A DNA stretch of 64,000 bases from the NCBI RefSeq assembly GCF_964204645.1, contig NC_134028.1:21550153-21614152 (forward strand). Reading direction: 5' to 3'. A model generated the notes under the pieces. The model was given only the letters and a program-made list of their open reading frames with translations, did not search any database and was not told the DNA's origin. This DNA comes from Tubulanus polymorphus (Eukaryota > Nemertea > Palaeonemertea > Tubulaniformes > Tubulanidae). Shown in pieces: positions 56,001 through 63,335 of this stretch. How positions within the stretch are numbered: the stretch's first letter is position 1; every line of letters starts with the position of its first letter. A program made the translations under genes and the position numbers.

Positions 56001-59000
56001 CTGGCTGGATTTAGCGCTATATAAGACACGTATTATTATATTGTATATATCAGAAATTCATAAAGACTAGTAATGTACAACTTGAAAAATAGGGAATTTT
56101 TCCTTTGTTTGAGATTCCAGTGACAGATTTACTTTTCAACTTAAAAATACAATTTTTGTATCGTTTCGACTCAGTGGAGTCTCTCCAATATAGATCATAG
56201 CTGCCCAACTATGAGAAGTTGCCCATTTTCTCACTAGATGGTGAAAGATCTTCCTTCTTTTTCATCCATTTTCATAGTCTTTATGAATTTTTGATATTAT
56301 CAATAGCAATATTTGATACCGGTATGATTAATTAGTTTCACCCGATTAGCGTTTTATCACGGTCCACCTACATGTAACCAGTTGCTAACAGTTGCAACCG
56401 ATTATGTCACATTGCAAGCAGCAAACGCGTGTGCATGACCTACTCCACCCTTTATTATCTCTCTACAACTTTTTACTCACTTGGACATTTGTTCGATGAG
56501 TTTTAACAGTGACTCGTGGAATCTCGACGCGACTGTTTGTAACGTTGGACGCATCGTCACGAATCGCCCGGTCGCTTTGTTCACCGTTTTCATCAGGGAA
56601 CGATTCCTCCAATCGTGAAACATCTGAGATATCATCTGTAAAAAGCAAACACTCGAACCTAATGTGTCAACTTTTAACGATTAAAGAACGTTCCGGACTA
56701 GGAAGGCAGTGGCAGAAGATGTTGCAATCATTGGTGAAATAAAGACGAAATCAACAATCAATACAAGATGAGGAGGGAGGAGGAAATAAGCCGTGTTAAC
56801 CTGGTGTTGAATCCGAAAACGTAGACAAATAGTGCTGAAATGTTTGATTAGATCTATTCAGAGTACGAACTTTTTGCTACTAATGTATAGTAGCTTCATC
56901 AGGTTTCGTTGACCTGACGAAGCTACCATACATCGGTATCTAAATAAATCTACTTAACCCTTTCGTCTACACCGCAGTGCGGTGTACGAATCAGTGATGG
57001 ATTTTGCTGGTACACCGTACTTCGGTGTATTGATTTAATTAGTAATTACTAATTATCTCACTTGAAAGATGGCAGCACCTGTCAAACATAGTGAAATATT
57101 AGTAACTAACGATACACCGCGCCAGGGTGTAGACGCACTATAGTGCTATTCCCGTTATTCAACACACTAGGGTGGAATTTTTCAGAATTTTTTAAAATTA
57201 TCTTCAGCACTATAGGGTATTAATTAGCCAGCACTGAAAGGGTTAACCCTCAAAGCGCTACCTGTCTTTACGTTTTATTGCAACACAGATAAACACAATA
57301 TGTATGTGTTAATGTATAAATTGATCTCAACTGAAAACGTCATATCAATTCATATAAAATAATACAAAGTGCCTTTCATGTTCTTTATGTACTTTTCAGT
57401 GTCCATTGAATTCGTCTTATACAGGATGTCGAGAATTATTAGCACAACACAAAAACAGTAAATTTTGACTCACGTGATTGCGACTTTGCGTAAGCAAGTC
57501 AACTACATCTGTGCGAAGTGTGTCCTTATTTTTCTCCAGAAAATTGGTCACCTAAATCAAAATTAAATCTAAGGCTACTTTCTGCATGCAGCAATGATTT
57601 GTTCAACACAAGACAACTTAAAACTCCAGAGCAAATTAGCTGCATATATGTCGACCCATCCATGAAAGGTGGTCACTTCCTAAATCAAAATCCGCAATGA
57701 CAAATATGTTTTTTTGTTTTCTTTTGAAGAACATAGCTGCACGAAAACATATTACGAGAAAACATTCAACATTCAAAGGTTTTATAAACATTTAACAGGA
57801 TTATTAGCACAAATGTTTCTTTTTGTTTTTTTTAGAGGGCTGCACACTGCGTAACAAAAACACTTCAAAACAGTGGAGCACACTTACCGTGTAGGTAATT
57901 TTACCAGCGTAATGAGTGATACAGAATTCCGGTCCAGCCATCCGCGGTTTCTCATATAAATCATTTGCATAGTGGTTATAATGACATTTATCCAAATACG
58001 ACTGATCAGTACCCTAGAATATAAAAAATCATGCTCAACATCAGACATTCTCGTAGAATCTTAGGCTAAGAGTCTATATGAAAAACTTTTCTTCTCCAAT
58101 CACTCTGATTGCCTATTAAAAATGTACTGAGACCAGGAAGTTATTATCAAATGAAGGAATTCAGATGACTTAATGGTTTAAAAATTTTGTTTCATTATTT
58201 TCCTGAAATGCAGATTAAATAATGACGAAAACCAAGTAGAAAGGCAAATGTTATCTTTTTTCTTTTGATGTTCAAATGTGCTTTAGTTATTTACAATATA
58301 TAAGCTAAACTAATCACGACTAGCCGGGCCATAAATAACATTTATGCATGGAATATAATGAAATGAAACCCTGGCAGACAATAGTGATAATTATAGAATT
58401 AGATAATTATAGTGATAATGAGCATTGAATACCTTCAAAATGTTACATATATGCTTGGTTTTTTAAAAAAGTGAGCTCTGGTGGGGAAAATAAGTGGATA
58501 TTGGTACTAACTAGATACACCTGGTTAAGGTAAGATTAAATAATTCCCATACGTTCCTCCTTCTAACTCCCTCCCTTCCTCCCTCTGATCATTTGTGAAA
58601 GGTTGATAATAGTTTTCTTCTTTTTTCTCATCACTTGAATAGAATTTGACACAATTTTCACCTTTTTAACCATCCCTCCCCCATCCTTCCGACATTTTAT
58701 CTGGAAAATACTGGCATAGTGATTAAGCTTTTATTTGAATTTTCTATCCAGATCCCATCCATTTTAAAATGACCGCAATAGAACAATTTTTCCATTTTTT
58801 CCTTGTTTTTCTCTGATTCTCCCACATGTTTTTCTCCGTTCATGTCATGTCTGTACAACGACCTTTATAGCGAACAATGAAACAAACCGAAAAAACTTGC
58901 AGCAATATACAAGGCAATATCACATGACTGATTGAAATAAATATTAAAACAGTGATAGGTTTAATCCTCCAACAAACATACTACTTGAGTAAACGTGACA

Positions 59001-62000
59001 GTTAACCCTCATTTTTTTAAAAGTATTCAAGATTCACGGGAAATACAAAAGACACCAATTGAAACGAGTTCTTGAAAAATTTAAGGTTACTATAAAATCT
59101 ATAAAATACTATTCGTATTCAATGGATTCAAAAATTCCTTTGAAGCAAACTTACATTTTACAAGATCACCTTTTATCTAATTCTGAACTGAATGAAACTA
59201 CATTCAAGGCGGTGGTGTCATTGGGAACGAACTTCTACACATAAATACACATACTGCCACTATAAAAAGCATATCCTCGTTCGTCCTGGCGAGAAAGATT
59301 TGTCATTGCCTTTTTGTTGAGGGATATGAAAAGAAGGATGATCTAGGTAAGGAAGATCACAGATTGACAGTAGAACCGACAGATTTCAGTACGGTTCAAT
59401 TACTCAAGGCCTATTCGCCGCTTATTCAGTACCATCGCAATGTATTCGGTACCATAACAATAGTGATGCTGAATGAACCACGAATTTCCGTTTCAAAAAA
59501 CTGTGTTTCTTGTATCAGAGCAAAAGCGCACAGTTAAGGAAACATTTATTTTTAGTCTTCATTCCGTGCTTTAACATATTTGAAGGCTTTATTTTCATGT
59601 ATCGTTTTCAGTTCTTTTTTTTTTAATACCCTCAACCCACAGAGCACCTTTCAGGGCATTATTGGCGGGTTCGATGTTTCTTTTTACCGATGGGGGAGAG
59701 ACCAGAGAAGAACCTTCGACCAAGCCAACAGGGTTTGAACCCGTAAACCCTAGATTGACAAGACCAGAGACCCCACTCGGCCGCTGCGCCACTTCTTGCT
59801 TTAAGTCTTGGAATTTATTTTTTCTTATTGATTTCAGAATCGCGCGGCCTAAGACGAGGATGGATGGCCACGACGCACGAACGTCGTTCCGTCAATCGAA
59901 AGCCCTCGTCGTCGTCGTCGCGTTCGTATCGTTATCGATCTACGCGTCGACGAGTCGGCTGTCGGCCATCTTGCTGCCGGTTGTCGTCGTCGAATTGGAC
60001 TCGTCGACCGAGACGACTAACGCGACGACGTATGCCGACCTGCTCTACGGTAAAAAAGTAACTAGCTCCGCGAATCACGTATTAGGATACACGACGGCCA
60101 TGCGTTACACGTTTGAACTCATTTTCTCACTCGTATCGGGGGTCATCGTCGATAAATTCGGCTGGCGATGGCCGCGGTGCGCGAGTTGTTTGATCAATGC
60201 TGCGGCCATGTTTGGCATGGCGTTCGCGTCTAGTACGCCGCTGTTAGTGGCGATCGGCGCGCTTCAAGGCATCGGGCTCAGTTTAACATCAGTTTCGAGC
60301 TTGGCGTCGTTGGGCGAAACATTTTCGGATGATACGGAACGGAACAAAGCGCTCGGTAAGAGTCTAGTCGGACACCCAACTGGACAAGCGTTCAGCATTA
60401 TAATAGGACCGTTGCTGTTTGAATATTTTGACTTGGAGTCTCCGAGTTTGGTGCTTGCAGTTTTCTGCATTTTCGGCGGTTTATTAGCGTTACTAAGCAG
60501 ACCTAAAGACAAAGCACTCCGAAGAATTCAAGAAGAAACTGGTTCGGCGACGTATACATTGTTTCTATATGATCCGTACATAACTTTAGGTCTCTTGACC
60601 AATTTCACTTTCTATTTTGGCGTATCGATCTATGCTACTGTACTATTTGAATGGTTGTATTACGATCTCACCGCTGCTTTGTGGCAAATAACCGTCGTGT
60701 TGCTCACGTGCATGCCGCTAATGGTGGCCGGAAATTTACTAACAGGATATTTTGGCAACAGTCACCGGTGGGCGTGGATCGTCGCGGGTATGTGGTTTTA
60801 CTCGGCCGGAATGGCTACGTACCCGACTTGTGCCTCGGTCTGGCACGTTCTCGCGCCCGAAGGACTCGTTCGAATCGGGCTCGGTATATTTCCGTGTAGT
60901 ATCAATTCAACGCTCGCGCGAGTTGCCGACGAACGCTACAGTCACGCCACCTATGGAGCGATATACGGACTATCGATACTGACGATGGATCTCGGGTATA
61001 TACTAGGACCACTGTTTGCCGGCTTCATGTTACCGATAATGACATTTGACTGGCTTTGTCGTATGGTGGCCATCTTGATATTTATTGTTTCTTTTATCGC
61101 GTTGATTTACAGAGGAAAGATCGATAATAAACAACAATATGAACAATTTCCAATGACAAAAAATCAACTTTTTCATTGACCCGATATAGATTATACGTTA
61201 GTTTTACGTAGTTGATCCCGTCCTAGTTAATCGTCAATATTCTGGAACTTTCTGAAAAATTACTATAACCGGTGATAAATGTAATACTTGATTGAAATTT
61301 TAATGCAAATTTGCCTGTTGCATTTTGTCAAGTGGCTACTTTTATTTGACTAGCTTTTTCCTGACTATTCCCTGATGTGCACATTGTTTTCCATGACTTG
61401 ATCTGCTAAGAATCCAATCAATGAACTCAGTCAAATGCGTACAACATTATATAACATGAAAAATTATAAGATTTTACGCGTGATCTAGCAATCTAACAAA
61501 TTTACCTAACTTTTCCTTGACTTTTTAGCTTTTTTTACAAAATTCCCTGACTTTTTTAAAGAAAAAAAATGTTCCTGACTTTTTCCTGATTTCCAGGAAA
61601 GTGACTGCACCCCGTTTATGTAGTTCATCCCATCCTTATTAATTGTCAATATCCTGGAACTTTCTGCAAAATTACCATAATCCGTGATACATGTAATATA
61701 GCTCAATAAAATTCTAATGCTTAATTTGCGTGTTGCTCTTTTCCCTATTTTTACTGATCGCTCTTGACTTGTGCACCATTCACGTTAAGTGGCTCCTTTC
61801 AAACGAGTTGAGTTAATGAAATCTTACCTTCGGGAAGTTACTCTCATCATCGAGCAGATGTATTATTCCGACCGGTTTTTTCGCCAACAGATCGAGAACG
61901 GCCTGGTTATCGGAGAAATCAATAAACGACCAGTTTATATGCTCTTTACTGTATTCCTGTTGTTCTAGTTTGAATATGTGTTTATTGAAGTAATACTGTA

Positions 62001-63335
62001 GCGTTTCATTCGCGTAATTTATGCAAAGCTGTTCGAATTTGTTCCGGTAGAAATCCTGTGGAAAGAACCAGATGATACGCGTATAGATAACCGTAGATTG
62101 TTATATTGTAGATTCTTTAAAAGCATTTTTGGTTTGGAATTTTCTAAGGATATCAAGGAGTTTTAGGGACCCTGAAAATCTTACTTATATTTTACATTAT
62201 AAGCGACCTACCTCAAATCCGAAGATATCCAGAATAGCGATTGAGTGTTTCTTATTCGTCGTTTGAACCAAACTATTCATTTTCTCGACGAGCCACGTGA
62301 AAAGTTGCGAATACAAGCCTTTAGAAATCGCATCCCTGTAATGAAATAAAACTTTCATGATGTAGCATTTAATCCTCAGTAGAAGTTTCAAATAACAGTA
62401 TTCAGATATCCATAATAGAACAAACTGTTTCATTGTCATCCAGAATTTTTTCTCAATGCGTTGAACCCACTCAGTGCATCTACACCACAGCACGGTGTAT
62501 AAATCAGTGATAAATTTTGCTAGTACTCCGCATCGTGGTGTAATGATGTAATTGGAAATTAGTTTTTATCTGTATTGAAAGGTGGCAGCATTTGCTAACA
62601 CAGTTAGATACTAGTAACTGACAATATAGTGCACTGCGGTGTAGATACACTGAAGTGGTATGCCCATTACTTAACACACTGGGGTAGAATTTTCAAATGT
62701 TATCTGAAAAATTATCTCCACCACCTTCAGGTATTAATCAGTCAGGTTTAATAACTGGCACAATTTAGCGCATGCTTTTTGTGATACAAACATGAATGTA
62801 AGCAGAAACCGGGAGAAAATTCACAATTGCCAGATTGCAAAAGTATCAATGAGGTTTTGACATGTTTCGTACCTGGCATCAATTGCTTGATCTAATGTGT
62901 ACGGAGACAGCACACGTTCTCCGCGGGCTTCCTGAAAATTAGTCATAAAACGGAGCTATAAACAGGAACCAGTGATTAAATGAGCGCGACAGGCGAAAGA
63001 TATGAAAATATCACTATTGAGTTAGAATTGATAGGATAAGGACAAGTTTTCTACTTCGAAATGCTACGAAATGCCATCCCTGAATTTTCAAATGTGATGC
63101 AGTTATTGTTAATACACCTCCAAATAGTGTATACCTTTTTAATAATCAAAATTACCCCAAAAATTTATCACTAGACCTTCGATATCAGTCGATAGATCGG
63201 CCCGTTTCCCGAAAATATACATACCGTAACTTTCATAGTCAAAACTTGGTACAACCACTGTTCATCTAAATCCAATAGATGAGAAACCCAGCGTAATTCT
63301 GTATCAGACGCTACTTCTATCGTAGAATCATCAGC
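29072..63335 (-). CDS. MYO15A: Unconventional myosin XV, C-terminal 2565 residues (50 exons, 5' end beyond window)
   Basis: This is an actin motor with cargo tail; in vertebrates myosin XV carries whirlin and EPS8 to stereocilia tips. Exons from 5' to 3': 63335-63225, 62931-62873, 62335-62212, 62055-61828, 58013-57888, 57551-57474, 56635-56481, 55596-55426, 55037-54905, 54350-54175, 53851-53767, 52395-52324, 51712-51632, 50210-50129, 49169-49033, 48368-48270, 48184-48110, 47535-47375, 46434-46265, 45736-45457, 44757-43944, 43546-43438, 43318-43146, 42772-41738, 41398-41164, 40888-40713, 40288-40153, 39612-39491, 39298-39183, 38751-38658, 38538-38488, 37135-37021, 36860-36754, 36264-36199, 35823-35589, 35221-35096, 35011-34935, 34631-34549, 34089-33959, 33865-33771, 33505-33428, 33275-33179, 32664-32501, 31845-31777, 31627-31563, 31467-31328, 30600-30551, 30119-30036, 29523-29386, 29185-29072. 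The total is 7698 nt, all in phase. The order motor, IQ, MyTH4, split FERM with a Pro-rich insert, SH3, MyTH4, FERM fits class XV better than VII or X. The P-loop is off-window. Confidence 0.93.
29782..29963. mobile_element. Pogo/Tigger-like MITE
   Basis: Left end CAGTAGAATCCTCTTAACTC; right end GAGTTTCGAGGAGTACTATA, its degenerate inverse. ~180 bp, AT-rich, in a myosin XV intron. A related partial end (CAGTAGATTGCCCCTTACTC) is at 38221. Confidence 0.55.
30188..30265. repeat. GGATCCAGTTCCACAG half-repeats
   Basis: Three tandem copies of CCTGGATCCAG / CTTGGATCCAGTTCCACAG in a myosin XV intron, the same terminal motif as the hairpin family at 37496. Confidence 0.55.
31009..31296 (-). mobile_element. 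piggyBac-like MITE, copy 5
   Basis: TTAA 31005-31008 and 31297-31300 flank CCCTTTCAGTGC to GCACTGAAAGGG. It lies in the myosin XV intron, 31 bp from exon 31328-31467. Confidence 0.87.
32144..32279. repeat. Short hairpin repeat
   Basis: CTGGTTCCTCAGTTGAGACG at the left and TAACTATGGAACTGGGCCC at the right, with TTAAGACTGGTCTTAAG inverted repeats inside. ~135 bp, in a myosin XV intron. Confidence 0.5.
32913..33041. repeat. GGGGCCAGTTGCTCAAA hairpin element
   Basis: The left GGGGCCAGTTGCTCAAAAGT pairs imperfectly with the right ACTTCTGAGAAAGTGACCCC. Internal GATAACCGGCGGATAAATAC is shared with the element at 44835. Confidence 0.6.
33959..35823 (-). other. Myosin XV second MyTH4 domain
   Basis: Exons 35823-35589, 35221-35096, 35011-34935, 34631-34549 and 34089-33959 encode [72 protein letters not shown] and [18 protein letters not shown]. 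These are all characteristic MyTH4 helices. The donor ending exon 35589-35823 (AAAG then GTTCGA) is weak but is the only phase-compatible one I found. Confidence 0.87.
34261..34529 (-). mobile_element. piggyBac-like MITE, copy 6 (decayed)
   Basis: TTAA at 34257-34260, then ACCTTTCAGTG. The right end is GCACTGAAAGGA with TTAA at 34530-34533. One internal palindrome is partly lost. It lies in a myosin XV intron, about 20 bp from exon 34549-34631. Confidence 0.82.
36754..37135 (-). other. Myosin XV SH3 domain
   Basis: Two exons encode [50 protein letters not shown]. The last has the SH3 GRxGxFPxxxVE signature; the usual ALYDY is changed to ALNTY. It spans about residues 1889-1950. A Pro-rich 22-residue exon (36199-36264) follows. 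Confidence 0.88.
37496..37597. repeat. GGATCCAGTTCCACAG hairpin element
   Basis: GGATCCAGTTCCACAGTTCA at the left pairs with ACACAACTGTGGAACTAGCC at the right; ~102 bp in a myosin XV intron. Confidence 0.65.
37905..38191 (+). mobile_element. piggyBac-like MITE, copy 7
   Basis: TTAA 37901-37904 and 38192-38195 flank CCCTTTCGGTGC to GCACTGAAAGGG. It carries CACCCTGGCACGG and GGTGCTGGCTAATTA, the subfamily variants shared with the copies at 15162 and 56958. It lies in a myosin XV intron. Confidence 0.87.
39018..39148. repeat. GGGCCCAGTTTCACAAAAAAG hairpin element
   Basis: GGGCCCAGTTTCACAAAAAA at the left, TTTTTCGTGAAACTGGGCCC at the right; 131 bp. Sister of 499-604, in a myosin XV intron, 35 bp from exon 39183-39298. 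Confidence 0.7.
39670..39957 (+). mobile_element. piggyBac-like MITE, copy 8
   Basis: TTAA 39666-39669 and 39958-39961 flank CCCTTTCAGTGC to GCACTGAAAGGG. All three palindromes are present. It lies in the myosin XV intron between two exons of the first FERM domain. Confidence 0.88.
41164..44757 (-). other. Myosin XV disordered Pro/Ser/Gln-rich insert
   Basis: Five exons, including the two largest (43944-44757, 814 nt; 41738-42772, 1035 nt), encode about 790 low-complexity residues. They include a poly-Ser/Arg stretch ([19 protein letters not shown]), a Gln-rich block (exons 43146-43318 and the start of 41738-42772), tandem SPxKxxSPxxRSPTKxGSPVK-like repeats and nine consecutive prolines. A better conserved patch follows ([55 protein letters not shown]). 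This insert separates the F1 lobe from the rest of the first FERM domain. Confidence 0.8.
43640..43775. repeat. Polypyrimidine tract
   Basis: About 135 bp almost purely C/T on the + strand, with CTCCACTC and CCCCTCATTC sub-repeats. It is GA-rich on the myosin coding strand, in the intron between exons 43944-44757 and 43438-43546. Confidence 0.75.
44835..45395. repeat. Hairpin element with tandemly amplified right half
   Basis: The left end AGTTTCTCAAAAGTTAGG, GATAACCGCTGGATAAATAC matches the family at 32913. To the right, an ~85-bp unit containing TCAACTATCCACTGGTTAAC and GAGCAACTGGCCC repeats about four times (45078-45395). It lies in the myosin XV intron between exons 45457-45736 and 43944-44757. 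Confidence 0.65.
45457..45736 (-). other. Myosin XV first FERM, N-terminal (F1) lobe
   Basis: The end of exon 46265-46434 plus this exon encode LEVKFTDG, then [36 protein letters not shown] and [13 protein letters not shown]. This resembles the ubiquitin-like F1 lobe that follows MyTH4 in myosins VII, X and XV. The other FERM lobes resume only after the ~750-residue linker (38488-40888). Confidence 0.65.
45803..46058 (-). mobile_element. GGTGGCCACTT MITE, copy 2
   Basis: The reverse complement matches the element at 5108: shared TGGCCACTTTATTTGACTAG, TCGATCTGCTAAGAATCCAA and CCTGATTCCCAGGT segments. Ends are partly eroded. It lies in a myosin XV intron. Confidence 0.7.
46440..46650. repeat. 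26-bp minisatellite, about 8 copies
   Basis: Units AACAGAAAGAACAGTCATTC + TTCATC in head-to-tail array. On the myosin coding strand it ends 6 bp upstream of the 3' splice site of exon 46265-46434, so it provides part of that exon's polypyrimidine/branch region. Confidence 0.85.
47765..47815. repeat. (GT)n-type microsatellite
   Basis: Imperfect GTGTGTGTATGTGTATG run of ~50 bp in a myosin XV intron. Confidence 0.7.
47997..48082. repeat. GTTTCACAAA hairpin element
   Basis: GCCGTTTCACAAAGCGTAAT at the left and TTGTGAAACTGGGAGG at the right. A shorter relative of 499-604, 28 bp from exon 48110-48184. Confidence 0.5.
48541..48712. repeat. CTGGGCCTTATTTCAGAGA hairpin element
   Basis: CTGGGCCTTATTTCAGAGAC pairs loosely with CATCTATGAAACCCAG; internal ACCATGGTTATAACTGACG/GTTATTCC segments are partly inverted. 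~170 bp, in a myosin XV intron. Confidence 0.45.
50129..52395 (-). other. Myosin XV post-IQ linker
   Basis: Three short exons encode a highly charged stretch ([20 protein letters not shown]), a Ser/Pro/Lys stretch ([15 protein letters not shown]) and [20 protein letters not shown]. The first could form a short single helix or coiled coil. The stretch leads into the MyTH4 domain. Confidence 0.7.
52849..53650. mobile_element. ~800-bp non-autonomous DNA transposon, TTA target duplication
   Basis: Ends AGGCTGGCTTATGTCGACAA and TTGTCGACATAAGCCAGCCT, flanked by TTA (52846-52848 and 53651-53653). Terminal repeats extend through GCAACGCGACGCCTACC. Motifs of the type GCTTATGTCG recur several times inside. 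The 3-bp TTA duplication is compatible with PIF/Harbinger-type elements. Myosin XV intron, 116 bp from exon 53767-53851. Confidence 0.8.
53767..54350 (-). other. Myosin XV neck: three IQ motifs
   Basis: Two exons encode three consecutive light-chain sites: around [32 protein letters not shown] and [17 protein letters not shown], about residues 419-482 of the visible protein. The first two fit the IQ consensus with the expected basic and aromatic positions. The third is degenerate. Confidence 0.8.
55727..56039 (+). mobile_element. Full-length tRNA-derived SINE
   Basis: Head with A box GGTGGCCGAGCAGTTAGAGC and B box GTTCGAACCCC. The central block is TGTCCTTGGGCAAGACACTT and CCACCCAGGAGTAAATGGGT; the tail is AGCGCTCTGAGCAG, TTTAGCGCTATATAAGA and a TATTATTATA end. 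Layout (tRNA head, conserved centre, LINE-like tail) is typical of invertebrate SINEs. It sits antisense in a myosin XV intron. Confidence 0.85.
56958..57242 (-). mobile_element. piggyBac-like MITE, copy 9
   Basis: TTAA 56954-56957 and 57243-57246 flank the element. The left end has lost part of the AGTGCA segment (CCCTTTCGTCTACACC). Belongs to the CCAGGGTGTA subfamily. It lies in a myosin XV intron. Confidence 0.85.
59640..59800 (-). mobile_element. tRNA-derived repeat upstream of the SLC18-like gene
   Basis: The - strand has GTGGCGCAGCGGCCGAGTGG (A box) and GGGTTCAAACCC (B box) about 45 nt apart. It resembles a long-variable-arm tRNA, but the pairing beyond the boxes is poor. It extends the open frame of the transporter upstream by chance. 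Confidence 0.55.
59860..61179 (+). CDS. Single-exon SLC18-like (vesicular amine transporter-type) MFS carrier
   Basis: A 439-residue major facilitator with about 12 hydrophobic segments and no introns, nested antisense in a myosin XV intron. The start MDGHDART was chosen because upstream in-frame sequence is a tRNA-like repeat and an acceptor-like TTTCAG ends at 59837. SLC18/DHA1-type landmarks are a first luminal loop with N-glycosylation site Asn54 (NAT), motif A-like [14 protein letters not shown] (91-104), and [14 protein letters not shown] (152-165), which parallels the DDxERGxxMG loop of VMATs. Others are LYDPYITLG, resembling the DPYI segment before TM7, and [20 protein letters not shown] with GYILGP near the C-terminus, as in VMAT/VAChT. 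Substrate is unknown. Probably a divergent SLC18 relative; another DHA1 drug:H+ antiporter cannot be excluded. Lack of introns suggests retroposition. Confidence 0.85.
   Translation: MDGHDARTSFRQSKALVVVVAFVSLSIYASTSRLSAILLPVVVVELDSSTETTNATTYADLLYGKKVTSSANHVLGYTTAMRYTFELIFSLVSGVIVDKFGWRWPRCASCLINAAAMFGMAFASSTPLLVAIGALQGIGLSLTSVSSLASLGETFSDDTERNKALGKSLVGHPTGQAFSIIIGPLLFEYFDLESPSLVLAVFCIFGGLLALLSRPKDKALRRIQEETGSATYTLFLYDPYITLGLLTNFTFYFGVSIYATVLFEWLYYDLTAALWQITVVLLTCMPLMVAGNLLTGYFGNSHRWAWIVAGMWFYSAGMATYPTCASVWHVLAPEGLVRIGLGIFPCSINSTLARVADERYSHATYGAIYGLSILTMDLGYILGPLFAGFMLPIMTFDWLCRMVAILIFIVSFIALIYRGKIDNKQQYEQFPMTKNQLFH
61330..61610 (-). mobile_element. GGTGGCCACTT MITE, copy 3
   Basis: The reverse complement matches the element at 5108 (AAGTGGCTAC and TTTATTTGACTAGC ends, TTGATCTGCTAAGAATCCAA, CTGATTTCCAGGAAAGTGAC). 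It lies between the two copies of a duplicated ~110-bp segment downstream of the SLC18-like gene. Confidence 0.7.
61705..61710 (+). terminator. Poly(A) signal downstream of the SLC18-like gene
   Basis: AATAAA about 525 nt after the stop at 61177-61179. It lies in the second copy of a duplicated ~110-bp segment (61211-61320 and 61625-61735). The first copy has no AATAAA at the equivalent place. Confidence 0.45.
62464..62746 (-). mobile_element. piggyBac-like MITE, copy 10 (old, degenerate)
   Basis: Internal sequence matches the family (CTACACCACAGCACGGTGTA, AACACACTGGGGTAGAATTTT), but both ends and the palindromes are eroded (CCCACTCAGTGC at the left). It lies in a myosin XV intron. Confidence 0.75.

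Larger units (their letters stand above)
61211..61735. repeat. Direct duplication of a ~110-bp 3' flank around a MITE
   Basis: The segment with GTCAATATTCTGGAACTTTC and CCGGTGATAAATGTAATA (61211-61320) recurs as GTCAATATCCTGGAACTTTC and CCGTGATACATGTAATATAG (61625-61735). The GGTGGCCACTT MITE lies between them. Confidence 0.7.
54905..63335 (-). other. Myosin XV motor domain, C-terminal half
   Basis: Nine exons encode residues 1-395 of the visible protein. Landmarks are [20 protein letters not shown], switch II and relay start [39 protein letters not shown], the actin-binding [15 protein letters not shown] and the converter/SH1 region [19 protein letters not shown]. The P-loop, switch I and N-terminal subdomain must lie beyond 63335. 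A nested antisense transporter gene occupies the 3.8-kb intron 58014-61827. Confidence 0.9.

Noticed and set aside
55715-56029. 104-codon - strand ORF
   Set aside because: It is the complement of the SINE at 55727-56039.
59662-59859. In-frame N-terminal extension of the transporter ORF (starts [13 protein letters not shown])
   Set aside because: It runs through a tRNA-like repeat with A and B boxes on the other strand, followed by a TTTCAG acceptor-like site. The residues are not hydrophobic or conserved-looking, and MDGHDART at 59860 is a better start.
29072-63335. Assignment to myosin VII or X
   Set aside because: Myosin VII lacks the long Pro/Gln-rich insert, and myosin X has PH domains and no SH3 domain. 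The order here and the C-terminal PDZ ligand fit class XV.
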